Below are positions 1-7,645 of a stretch of 11,373 bases of DNA, piece by piece (position 1 is the first letter of the stretch; each line of letters opens with the position of its first letter). A program made the position numbers and the translations under genes. Under the pieces are notes generated by a model. That model had not been told where the DNA came from and searched no databases. It saw only the letters and a list, made by a program, of their open reading frames with translations. The DNA is from Cytophagales bacterium (lineage in GTDB: Bacteria > Bacteroidota > Bacteroidia > Cytophagales > Cyclobacteriaceae): the NCBI GenBank assembly GCA_003500135.1, contig DNTA01000289.1:1-11373 (forward strand). The letters are read 5' to 3'.

Positions 1-716
1 TCGGAGGGATTGTGTATTTGATTTTATTGATTTGGAAGCGAATGAATAAAAAGCAGTGGCCGGATTTCCGATTGCCAATACTGTTTTTTGCCTTTTACAT
101 TTTTTCAACCTTTGCCATCATACCTTACTTATCTGTCATATTCAACCGGAAGTCGCTTCCGATCAGTCAGGCAACTATTCGCCCGAAAGCTTTTTATACG
201 GTTTTGATGAACCGGCATTATGTTCATGAGGATTTGTACCGTACAATGTTCGAAATTGGCGATCAATTCAGGTCGAAATACCCCGATGCCAAATTGTTTT
301 ACCTTGATGCGGGTTTCCCCTTCATTAATGGTTTTCCACTATGGCCACACCTCAGTCATGATGATGGCCGAAAAATTGACCTCGCTTTTGTATATGAAAA
401 AGATGGAAGTATAGTGCCCAATCCTTCTGCAACCGGTTATGGCATATTTGTGAACGAAGCAACTGAAGTTTGTTCAGGACGTTTTGTTTATGGATTAAGT
501 AGGTACCTCGGCTGGCACAGACCTTTTTATGAGGGTGTATTTAATAAAACAGCTACCGCAGACCTTATAGAAATCATGGTCGGCCATGACCGTGTAGAAA
601 AAATATTCCTTGAACCATATTTAAAGCGCAATCTCGGCATATCGCATGCTAAAGTGCGTTTCCAGGGTTGCCATTCTGTTCGTCACGACGATCATATCCA
701 TTTACAAATCCGATAA
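1..716 (+). CDS. Membrane-anchored LAS/MepA-like murein peptidase, 5' truncated
   Basis: Probable zinc metallopeptidase that cleaves peptidoglycan peptides, acting outside the cytoplasmic membrane. The reading frame is open to the window edge (first full codon at 3), so the true start is probably upstream; in-frame GTG at 12, TTG at 18 and ATG at 42 are alternatives. Counting residues from nt 12, a hydrophobic stretch at 1-8 is followed by a basic loop (KRMNKKQ) and a second membrane segment at about 21-40, which fits the positive-inside rule and an exported C-terminal domain. Zinc-ligand motifs are visible: SHDDGRKID (H116 and D123, the Hx6D pattern) and, near the C-terminus, HDDHIH (H228, H230), which closely resembles the HDDHFH motif of penicillin-insensitive murein endopeptidase MepA (family M74) and the HxH of M15 enzymes. 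The stretch VEKIFLEPYLK also resembles MepA. Exact bond specificity cannot be told. It lies 83 nt upstream of a lytic transglycosylase on the same strand. Confidence 0.72.
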   Translation, partial: GGIVYLILLIWKRMNKKQWPDFRLPILFFAFYIFSTFAIIPYLSVIFNRKSLPISQATIRPKAFYTVLMNRHYVHEDLYRTMFEIGDQFRSKYPDAKLFYLDAGFPFINGFPLWPHLSHDDGRKIDLAFVYEKDGSIVPNPSATGYGIFVNEATEVCSGRFVYGLSRYLGWHRPFYEGVFNKTATADLIEIMVGHDRVEKIFLEPYLKRNLGISHAKVRFQGCHSVRHDDHIHLQIR

Positions 717-736
717 CAATTTGTGGTGTAGTTCGG

Positions 737-775
737 AAAAAACCAGACTCCTGATGGTTTGCATTAGGTTTTTTG
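737..775 (+). terminator. Weak A/T-rich hairpin with T run
   Basis: AAAAAACC at 737-744 is mirrored by GGTTTTTT at 767-774, and a competing pairing AAACCA (740-745) with TGGTTT (755-760) also exists. The T run at 769-774 fits an intrinsic terminator after the peptidase gene, but the stem is AT-rich and short. It could equally be chance in an 83-nt spacer, with the downstream transglycosylase gene cotranscribed. Confidence 0.25.
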
Positions 776-799
776 ATCGTAATCTATTAGTTTATAAGC

Positions 800-2317
800 A
801 TGGATTTATTTACGGACCGGAAAATTTTTCCATGGCTATTTATTGGGATGCTTGTTTTCATTTCCTGCAATAAAAGCGATCCTTCGCCGGACCGCAACAT
901 CCCGGGAACCAAGGAAGGCAATAGATATGACACCGTAAGGTACACACATACTCCCGGCGTCTTACGAGTATTGGTAGATAATAGCCTTACGAGCTACCTG
1001 ATCTATAAAGGGGTTCCAAGGGGATTTGAGTATGAAATGTTGAACTGGTTCGCCAGAGACCATGACCTTGAATTAGAAATTAAAATTTCAACCAATCTTG
1101 ACCACATTATTGATACACTGGCCATACGCGATTATGATATTGCCGCCGGTAATCTCAACATAACACGATACCGCCAGGAGCTGGTCAACTTTACAAATCC
1201 AATTCTTCGGGCCCGCCAGGTACTTATCCAAAAATTACCCGATAATTATCGCCAGCTCACCCTCGATGAAATAAACGATGCGCTCATCCGAGACCCACTC
1301 GACTTAAATGGCGATACCGTACATGTTCGTAAAGGATCGTCATTTTACAGCTCCCTGCAAAATTTCATGAAAGAAACAGCCACTAATATTTGTATTGATA
1401 CCATTCCTGGAATGGTAGCAACAGATAGCCTGATCGAAATGGTAGCGAAGGGAAAAATTAGTTATACCGTCGCCGACGAAAACCGTGCCCGTACACTGAA
1501 GTCGTTTTTCGGCAATATCGATATCAATACACCCATAAGTTTACACCGGCCTATTGGTTGGGCAGTGCCAAAAAGCGCCGACCAACTGCTCGATTCCCTC
1601 AATTCTTGGATTGACACACACAGAGGATCGCTGGATTATAACGTGATCAAAAACAGATATTTTAACCCCAATGCCGCAGTAAAAAGAAATATCCGGAGAG
1701 GTTATAAGCCGGCGAAGGAAGGAAAAATATCAAACTATGATCCACTGATCAGGTACTATGCTGAAAGAATAAACTGGAACTGGATCTTATTGGCTGCTCA
1801 GATTTATAAGGAGTCTAATTTTAATTCTAACTCCAAATCTTGGATGGGTGCAATAGGCCTTATGCAAGTCTTGCCATCAACAGCTAAACAATACAGTTTT
1901 CAAATCCATAACCTCGATGACCCCTCATCAAACCTTTTGGCAGGAGTTCGTCACCTGGATTACCTGCATAAGTACTGGGTAAAATCAATACCAAATGCTG
2001 ATAGCCTGGAGCTTATCAAATTTACTCTTGCCAGTTACAATGTCGGGCAGGGCCATATGGAGGATGCCCGGCGCCTGGCTGAAAAATATGACCTTAATCC
2101 TGATATTTGGTATGACAATGTTGAAAAAATGATCATTAACAAGTCATATCCGAAATACTACACTGATGAAGTAGTTAAATATGGCTACTGCCGGGGTACT
2201 GAGCCCGCTGAATATGTAAAGGATATTTTGTACTATTACAAACTGTATAGGGAGTTTGTCAAGTATGAGCAAAAATCAAATTCGAATAATAGCCGCACAA
2301 CCACATCATCGCCCTGA
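800..2317 (+). CDS. mltF: MltF-like membrane-bound lytic murein transglycosylase (lipoprotein)
   Basis: Cleaves the MurNAc-GlcNAc glycan bond of peptidoglycan, forming 1,6-anhydro ends. The 505-aa protein begins with a lipoprotein signal (hydrophobic residues 9-22, then FIS-C with Cys23 as the expected lipidated residue), supporting the ATG at 800; no Shine-Dalgarno is visible. Residues about 53-288 form a family-3 solute-binding-protein-like domain (LRVLVDNSLTSYLIYKG, GFEYEMLNWFA, DYDIAAGNL, GWAVPKS), which in MltF has a regulatory role. Residues about 311-485 form the family-1 SLT domain: catalytic Glu338 in QIYKESNFN, GAIGLMQVLPSTA at 350-362, and ASYNVGQGH at 411-419. The two-domain order and length match MltF. 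The last 15 residues are a Ser/Asn/Thr-rich tail encoded largely where the next gene has already begun. The upstream neighbour is a putative murein endopeptidase, so the two may act on the same wall substrate. Confidence 0.9.
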   Translation: MDLFTDRKIFPWLFIGMLVFISCNKSDPSPDRNIPGTKEGNRYDTVRYTHTPGVLRVLVDNSLTSYLIYKGVPRGFEYEMLNWFARDHDLELEIKISTNLDHIIDTLAIRDYDIAAGNLNITRYRQELVNFTNPILRARQVLIQKLPDNYRQLTLDEINDALIRDPLDLNGDTVHVRKGSSFYSSLQNFMKETATNICIDTIPGMVATDSLIEMVAKGKISYTVADENRARTLKSFFGNIDINTPISLHRPIGWAVPKSADQLLDSLNSWIDTHRGSLDYNVIKNRYFNPNAAVKRNIRRGYKPAKEGKISNYDPLIRYYAERINWNWILLAAQIYKESNFNSNSKSWMGAIGLMQVLPSTAKQYSFQIHNLDDPSSNLLAGVRHLDYLHKYWVKSIPNADSLELIKFTLASYNVGQGHMEDARRLAEKYDLNPDIWYDNVEKMIINKSYPKYYTDEVVKYGYCRGTEPAEYVKDILYYYKLYREFVKYEQKSNSNNSRTTTSSP

Positions 2318-2726
2318 TATCATCGGGTTTCAATTGTTGATGGCCATGGAAACCGAATCGCTGCAATTGGATCGGAACATACTCGAAAAAGGTGTTCAAG
2401 CCGTATTCGAAGACGCATCAAAGGGGCAATACTTTGTAGCAGTGGCAGATGAAACAGTGGTTGGATCCTTTTTAATCACCTACGAGTGGAGCGACTGGCG
2501 CAATGGAAATGTGTGGTGGTTGCAATCGGTTTACGTCAAGAGGGAATTCCGCAAATTGGGGATTTTCAACACCATGTATCAGCGCTTAAAAGATATTGTT
2601 GCCAACCAACCAGAAGTGATGGGTATTCGATTGTACGTGGATAAAACCAATACCAAAGCTCAAAAGGTATATCAAAAGAAAGGTTTGAGCCATCATCATT
2701 ATGATATGTATGAATGGATGAAGTAG
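2265..2726 (+). CDS. GNAT-family N-acetyltransferase
   Basis: Predicted cytosolic acetyl-CoA-dependent N-acetyltransferase of 153 aa, a normal length for a single GNAT domain; the substrate is unknown. Motif A with the acetyl-CoA pyrophosphate loop is at about 86-101 (LQSVYVKREFRKLGIF, with RKLGIF matching R/QxxGxG/A). Motif B is seen as LYVDKTNTKAQKVYQKKGL (123-141), with the conserved Asn and the Tyr of the AxxxYxxxGF-like segment. I chose the ATG at 2265 over the TTG at 2256 because AGGGAG at 2249-2254 lies 10 nt before it, an unusually good Shine-Dalgarno for this kind of genome. The start is inside the upstream transglycosylase gene, giving a 53-nt overlap, so the two are almost certainly on one transcript, possibly translationally coupled. 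The C-terminus is His/Tyr-rich (HHHYDMYEWMK). Confidence 0.85.
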   Translation: MSKNQIRIIAAQPHHRPDIIGFQLLMAMETESLQLDRNILEKGVQAVFEDASKGQYFVAVADETVVGSFLITYEWSDWRNGNVWWLQSVYVKREFRKLGIFNTMYQRLKDIVANQPEVMGIRLYVDKTNTKAQKVYQKKGLSHHHYDMYEWMK

Positions 2727-2753
2727 CAAGCGCTATCAGCTCTTCATATATAA

Positions 2754-2790
2754 AAAATGCCGGTGATAAATGATCTTCCACCGGCATTTT
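2754..2790. terminator. Bidirectional intrinsic terminator
   Basis: A perfect 12-bp inverted repeat, AAAATGCCGGTG (2754-2765) and CACCGGCATTTT (2779-2790), with a 13-nt loop. The A run on the left and T run on the right give a U-tract in both directions. It sits between the convergent acetyltransferase (stop at 2726) and flotillin (stop at 2809) genes, exactly where a shared terminator is expected. Confidence 0.85.
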
Positions 2791-2808
2791 ATTCTGGATG
2801 ACTAAAGA

Positions 2809-4425
2809 TTAAACACCTTTTTCGGGCTTATTGTCTTTTTTATCTTTTGCCGGTGCAGTTTGTTTCGGCTTTTCCTCCTTTACTTCCTTCGCTTCTACAT
2901 CCCTGGCCGTTTCGCCTTTTCCCTGCAAAATAGAAGGAAGCTCCATGCCGGCCATTTTAAACAAATCGTCCATTGGCGGCAATGATTTCGCCAATCCGGA
3001 AATGAAGTTAGCCGTAGTCGGGCCCTGTCCGCTACCTGAGTTGGAGTCCCAAACAGTAATTTTATCGATCTTGATATTTTTGATCGCTTCTACCTGCTGC
3101 TTGATCAATTCAGGTAGTTTATCTGCAATCATCATCATAACGGCTTCTTTACTTCCGCCTGAGGCTCCGACGATTTTTTCAAATCCTTCAGCCTGTTTGC
3201 TCAGTATTTCGTAGAGACCTTTTGCTTCCGCCTGCATTTTAAAATAAGTGGCATCTGCTTCACCTTTAGCGTGTCGTCTAATCCTTTCCGCTTCTGCTTC
3301 AGCATCAATTTCTGCCTTTTGTTTGGCAATTTCCGACGGCACCACAACATCTGCCATTTGTGTCGCTTTATCGCGCTCGGCACGGGCCACCTCGGCAGTC
3401 CTTTCTGATTCGTAAGCCTCTTCAAGGGCTTTAGCAGTACTAACCTTCTCAGCAGCTATGGCTTTTCTCAGTGCCTCGGCTTCCTGGAAGCGACGTTCAG
3501 CATCCGAATTGGCAATAGATATCTTTGCTTTATTTTCTCCCTCAACGGCATGGGCATTCGCTTCGGAAACACTGATACGCTCGAGCTTTTTGGCTTCAGC
3601 TTCCCCGGAGTTGGCCCTGGAAAGTGAGTTGGACTCTCCGATTTTGGCTTTCGACTCTGCTTCTGCTACCTGTATACGTTCGTTCTGAAGCGCTTCAGCT
3701 TCTCCCACTTTTGCGGCTGCATTTAGGGCGGCTACTTTTATTCGTTGCTCTTTGGTCGCTTCCGATTCACCGATTGAACCATCGCGATTCTTTTCCGCCA
3801 CGCTGATCCTGGCATCATTTACCGCCTTGGCGGCCGCTTCTTTACCCAGCGCTTCGATGTATCCGGATTCATCTTTAATATCCGTAACGTTTACGTTGAT
3901 CAGTTTCAAACCAATTTTCTTCAGCTCGGCCTCCACATTACTGGCTACATTGGCCAAAAATTTGTCGCGATTACTGTTGATCTCTTCGATGTCCATCGTA
4001 GCCACAACCAATCGCAACTGACCAAATATGATATCCTTGGCCAGGTCGTAAATCTGTTGTTGGTCGAGGCCAAGCAAACGCTCTGCCGCATTGTTCATAA
4101 TGCCGGGCTCTGTTGAAATCCCTACGGTGAATCGAGAGGGCACATCCACCCGGATATTTTGCCTACTCAGGGCATTGGTCAGGTTGACCTCAATGGAAAT
4201 AGGGGTCAGGTCAAGAAACTCATAATCCTGTACGATGGGCCAGATAAATGCGGCCCCACCATGGATACATTTTGCGGAACGACCACCTTGTTCATCGCTT
4301 CCGACTTTTCCATACACCACCAGAATTTTATCTGACGGACATCTTTTATAGCGGTTGAAAAGCGCCGATAATATAATTATCAGAAAGATGACGCCCACTA
4401 TTACTCCCGCGAGAAGGAATGTCAT
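2809..4425 (-). CDS. floT: Flotillin-family SPFH/band 7 membrane scaffold protein
   Basis: Flotillins form oligomeric membrane scaffolds linked to membrane fluidity and microdomains. The 538-aa protein has an N-terminal membrane helix (about 3-23), an SPFH domain (about 31-200: DKILVVYGKVG, CIHGGAAFIWPIVQDYEFLDL, DVPSRFTVGIS), and then a long Ala/Glu-rich coiled coil to about 415. The coiled coil contains a 22-residue repeat, clearest at 218-239 (IGESEATKEQRIKVA...) and 240-261 (VGEAEALQNERIQVA...), with a looser copy from 262. Residues 428-500 form the usual flotillin C-terminal region (PELIKQQVEAIKNIKIDKITVWD, then SGLAKSLPPMDDLFKMAG), followed by a charged Lys/Glu/Pro tail (503-538). It starts 28 nt after the NfeD-like gene, the yuaF-floT arrangement known from Bacillus, so cotranscription is likely. 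The ATG at 4425 places the anchor at the very N-terminus. Confidence 0.92.
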   Translation of the reverse strand: MTFLLAGVIVGVIFLIIILSALFNRYKRCPSDKILVVYGKVGSDEQGGRSAKCIHGGAAFIWPIVQDYEFLDLTPISIEVNLTNALSRQNIRVDVPSRFTVGISTEPGIMNNAAERLLGLDQQQIYDLAKDIIFGQLRLVVATMDIEEINSNRDKFLANVASNVEAELKKIGLKLINVNVTDIKDESGYIEALGKEAAAKAVNDARISVAEKNRDGSIGESEATKEQRIKVAALNAAAKVGEAEALQNERIQVAEAESKAKIGESNSLSRANSGEAEAKKLERISVSEANAHAVEGENKAKISIANSDAERRFQEAEALRKAIAAEKVSTAKALEEAYESERTAEVARAERDKATQMADVVVPSEIAKQKAEIDAEAEAERIRRHAKGEADATYFKMQAEAKGLYEILSKQAEGFEKIVGASGGSKEAVMMMIADKLPELIKQQVEAIKNIKIDKITVWDSNSGSGQGPTTANFISGLAKSLPPMDDLFKMAGMELPSILQGKGETARDVEAKEVKEEKPKQTAPAKDKKDNKPEKGV

Positions 4426-4453
4426 TGTACTGTATATTTAAAGTGAAACATAA

Positions 4454-5047
4454 TTAAAATAATCGCTTAGTGACCAGTAGCAAATTGCCACTTACTATAT
4501 CCAGTACCTGGACTATGCTACCGTTTTTGAGCGGTTCCGGATCATCCGTTACGGCATCCATTTCCCTTAGCGTGCCGTTTAGGGTAATATTAATTTTTCC
4601 AACCCCATCACGGTTTTTTGGAATGGTCAGGTAAACCTCACCGGTTTGATCTATTGCTGATTCAATTCGCATCGAACCACTCTGTTGTAATTTGCTCATT
4701 TGATAAAACAAAAATGCCATTAAAGCCATCATTATAAGTCCGGCAATAAAGGCAACCACCACCGAAATGAAAATACCGAAACCAAAGTCCAGACAGGCCA
4801 TGCCGATCCAGCCGAACATAGTGAAGAATCCCAGCACATTCTTGAAGGTCAAAAACTGATAGCCGATCCCACCATGATCGGTCTCGAAATCTATGTCAGA
4901 ATCAATATCGATATCGTCGATTTCGCCACCGGCAAAAGTGAGGATTAATTGAATGATCAAAAGAAGGGTAGAGGGGCCTGCTACTACCCAAAATATTTTT
5001 TGGATCAATGTGAGCGCCTCCCACCAAGCGGATAAATCGAAAGTCAT
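4454..5047 (-). CDS. NfeD/YuaF-type membrane protein with OB-fold domain
   Basis: Partner protein of flotillin. The 197-aa protein has a first membrane helix at about 17-39, a very acidic extramembrane loop (GEIDDIDIDSDIDFETDHGG, 41-60), a hydrophobic hairpin of two helices at about 68-116, and a soluble C-terminal domain (about 128-197) whose beta-strand pattern (TGEVYLTIP, GKINITLNGTLREMDAV, GSIVQVLDIVSGNLLLVTK) fits the OB fold of short NfeD proteins. It lacks the ClpP-like protease domain of long NfeD proteins, so it is scaffold-type rather than protease-type. It is the first gene of a two-gene - strand operon with floT. In Bacillus the equivalent YuaF works with FloT in membrane organisation; that role is inferred here from family and context. 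Confidence 0.85.
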   Translation of the reverse strand: MTFDLSAWWEALTLIQKIFWVVAGPSTLLLIIQLILTFAGGEIDDIDIDSDIDFETDHGGIGYQFLTFKNVLGFFTMFGWIGMACLDFGFGIFISVVVAFIAGLIMMALMAFLFYQMSKLQQSGSMRIESAIDQTGEVYLTIPKNRDGVGKINITLNGTLREMDAVTDDPEPLKNGSIVQVLDIVSGNLLLVTKRLF

Positions 5048-5218
5048 GGCTTATTCTTTAGTGTCAACAAATTGTGGAATAAATATAATCTATTCTGTCT
5101 TTATTTGAAGCATCTGATAATTAAAAATTAAACCAATTCGTTGATCTATTCATTTTTGCTTTTTCAACTAAATATTATTTAAAATCAGTATTTTCAAACA
5201 TTAATAAAATGCCAGGGC
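5048..5218. promoter_or_regulatory. AT-rich divergent intergenic region
   Basis: This 171-nt spacer separates two divergently transcribed genes and must hold both promoters. It is strongly AT-rich. I looked for the Bacteroidota pattern TAnnTTTG with an upstream TTG. Only near matches appear, such as CATTTTTG at 5151-5158 on the + strand and TATATTTA on the - strand, neither with a correctly spaced TTG. No operator-like palindrome is evident. Confidence 0.4.
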
Positions 5219-7645
5219 ATGCGGAAAGTTATATTCTTAAAATCGATATCATTACTTCTTATTGCTTTATGTTTCTGCTCACCAGCGGTCGCACAGGAAA
5301 AAGCTGCAGAAGAGGTTGAAAAGAAAGAAGAAGCGGAAATATTGTCAATTTCAGACATAACCAATCAAATAGAAATATCCTACTCCAGAATTGACGATGC
5401 CAAACCACTGCTGGAGGTACCTGAAAACATTCAGGTCATTTACCAGCAGTTGGATTCTATCAGGAGTAATGTTGAAGATTCGCTAAATAGCCTAAACGAG
5501 GAAAGTTTAGATCTCCGCAGTTATCAGGAAATTAAAAACATAAAAGAAAAGCTGCGCCAGCTAAGACAGAAACTTGAAAGCGTCCAGTCTGAACTTAGTA
5601 ATCGTAATGATGATTTGCAGGAAGCGATCAACCAACTGGATGAACTAGACGTCTTTTGGCAAAATTTGTTGGAAAACCAATTTAAACTAGAGAACAAAGA
5701 ATCAGCCCTCAAAGAACGCATTTTAGATGTCTTGAAATCTGTCAATACTTTACGCAACGAACTGTTGGATAAACAGAAGGAAGAATTAAAATACCTGGAT
5801 ATCACCACCGGGATGATTCGGGCTACGGTTGAGAAAATAAATATGATAGAATCCATAGATTCTGAAATGCGCGAAGATGTATTTATTCAGGACAGCCCTA
5901 AAATCTGGGAAAAGAGTAAAATGGATTCAGATACCCTAAGTTTAGGAACATATGTAATTACTTCCTGGAAAGCTGCTTATAAAAACGTTAAAAACTCACT
6001 TCCCAATTACGAGCAATCATTTTATATCCACCTCGTTTTAATCATTGTTCTTTGGGTCGTATTGTATTTTTACCGAGAAAGAGCGGTGGCATTATTACGG
6101 CTTAAAAAAGAAACACAATTAAAAGCATTTTTTGAAGCGCCTTTATCCACCGCAATAGTAGTTTCGTTCTTTTTCTCAAAATTGATCTATGGAACAATAA
6201 ATGTTATACTGGTTGAGTTTATATTGCTGCTTTTATTAATCCCTCTTAGTGTACTCGTCAAAAAACTTTTTCAAAAAACGCTGTCTTATCTATTTTATGG
6301 ATATGTTCTTTTGTTTCTTCTCAATATCACTTTCTCGGGTATGCCTAAAGATTCATTCGAGAACCGCATATTCACCCTGATATTACAGGTGCTCATTATA
6401 TTATTGCTAGGTTTTATCATTTATTCCAGGCGATACGGTTTGGTTCGCACCAGTTCCATTGCCTATAAGTTTACATTTTTTATGAGCCAGATACTGCTCG
6501 TTTTAATGGCTCTCGCCCTTATTACTAATGTTCTGGGAGTAATGCGTTTATCATTACAAATCACTACAGGAACCCTAAATACGATCGGTATTGGCTTATT
6601 GCTTTATTTGACCTTCAGTTTTACGAAGCTTGGTATTCTGTTTTTAGTTGAATTTCCGCTGATACGACAAATGAATATCATTGTACATCACAAACAAAAA
6701 GTCCGAAAAAAAATGGTCTATTATACTGGGCTGGTGTTTTTGATTTGGTTTGTTGTATCTATAACTAACCAGTTTGATGTAGCACGAAATATTGCAGATG
6801 CCTGGAATGAATTCGTAAATCAGTCGTGGGAGTTTGGTACAGTAAAAGTTTCAATTGGAGATTTTCTAACCTTCTTTACCATATTGTTTTTTACCATTCT
6901 TATTTCCAATGTTTTGCGCTATTTATTGGGTAAGGAAATACTGGTGCGGCTCAACTTAAAAAGAGGAATCCCAAATGCCATTTCAATTACTTTATACTAT
7001 TTTATTTTGGTCGTCGGGCTTTTTCTTGCCGCCTCAAGCACAGGAATTGAATGGGATAAGATTAACCTTGCCGTAGGGGCTTTGGGTGTGGGTATCGGTT
7101 TTGGCCTGCAAAATGTGGTGTACAATTTTATCTCAGGCCTGATTTTAATTTACGAAAGACCGGTTCAGGTAGGAGACACTATTGAAATTGGTTCACTGAT
7201 GGGCAACGTAACGAAAATAGGGGTTCGGGCCAGCCGGGTGCGAACTTATGGCGGGGCAGAAGTTGTGGTGCCCAACGGCAACCTTATTTCTAACGAGGTG
7301 ATCAACTGGACGCTTTCTGATCAGGCCAAAAGGCAGGAATTGATCATTAAAACGGCGTACTCAGCCAAACCTGACGAAGTATTGGAAATTTTAAGAGCGG
7401 TGGTTCAACTGAATCCGAAAGTGATTTCCCAACCAAGCCCATTGATTTTATTTGAAGGCTATGGCGATGGCACTATGAATTTCCGCCTTTTGTTCTGGAC
7501 GCATGTGGATGTGGGCCTGAGCGCCAAAAGTGAAGTGGCGGTAAAAATATTCAACACATTATCAGAAAAAGGCTTTGAAATGCCTACCGTGCATTCAACC
7601 GTTCTGCTTTCCGATAAATCTAAGGCGCAGGATAGTGGAGCTTAA
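5219..7645 (+). CDS. Large MscS-family mechanosensitive ion channel (MscK/MscM-like)
   Basis: Tension-gated channel of the inner membrane that releases solutes on osmotic downshock. The 808-aa protein starts with a signal peptide (1-26, cleavage after AVA-Q), which fixes the ATG at 5219; an out-of-frame ATG lies 10 nt upstream. Residues about 27-240 are a periplasmic region rich in coiled coil (for example 77-135 and 160-190). About eleven hydrophobic segments follow from 268 on. The MscS core begins near 587: the pore-lining helix is NLAVGALGVGIGFGLQNVVYNFISG (616-640), with the Gly/Ala packing typical of TM3, then the beta domain (ERPVQVGDTIEIGSLMGNVTKIGVRASRVRT, 646-675, and VVVPNGNLISNEVINWT, 682-698) and a C-terminal alpha/beta domain to about 795. 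This is far larger than MscS itself (about 286 aa in E. coli) and like the MscK/YjeP class, though shorter than those. No KefA/AefA orthology can be claimed. Confidence 0.9.
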   Translation: MRKVIFLKSISLLLIALCFCSPAVAQEKAAEEVEKKEEAEILSISDITNQIEISYSRIDDAKPLLEVPENIQVIYQQLDSIRSNVEDSLNSLNEESLDLRSYQEIKNIKEKLRQLRQKLESVQSELSNRNDDLQEAINQLDELDVFWQNLLENQFKLENKESALKERILDVLKSVNTLRNELLDKQKEELKYLDITTGMIRATVEKINMIESIDSEMREDVFIQDSPKIWEKSKMDSDTLSLGTYVITSWKAAYKNVKNSLPNYEQSFYIHLVLIIVLWVVLYFYRERAVALLRLKKETQLKAFFEAPLSTAIVVSFFFSKLIYGTINVILVEFILLLLLIPLSVLVKKLFQKTLSYLFYGYVLLFLLNITFSGMPKDSFENRIFTLILQVLIILLLGFIIYSRRYGLVRTSSIAYKFTFFMSQILLVLMALALITNVLGVMRLSLQITTGTLNTIGIGLLLYLTFSFTKLGILFLVEFPLIRQMNIIVHHKQKVRKKMVYYTGLVFLIWFVVSITNQFDVARNIADAWNEFVNQSWEFGTVKVSIGDFLTFFTILFFTILISNVLRYLLGKEILVRLNLKRGIPNAISITLYYFILVVGLFLAASSTGIEWDKINLAVGALGVGIGFGLQNVVYNFISGLILIYERPVQVGDTIEIGSLMGNVTKIGVRASRVRTYGGAEVVVPNGNLISNEVINWTLSDQAKRQELIIKTAYSAKPDEVLEILRAVVQLNPKVISQPSPLILFEGYGDGTMNFRLLFWTHVDVGLSAKSEVAVKIFNTLSEKGFEMPTVHSTVLLSDKSKAQDSGA

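Noticed and set aside
2831..4021. Several + strand frames across the flotillin gene
   Set aside because: They are antisense to the Ala/Glu-rich repeat region and give Ser/Ala/Leu-rich low-complexity products typical of shadows of such repeats.
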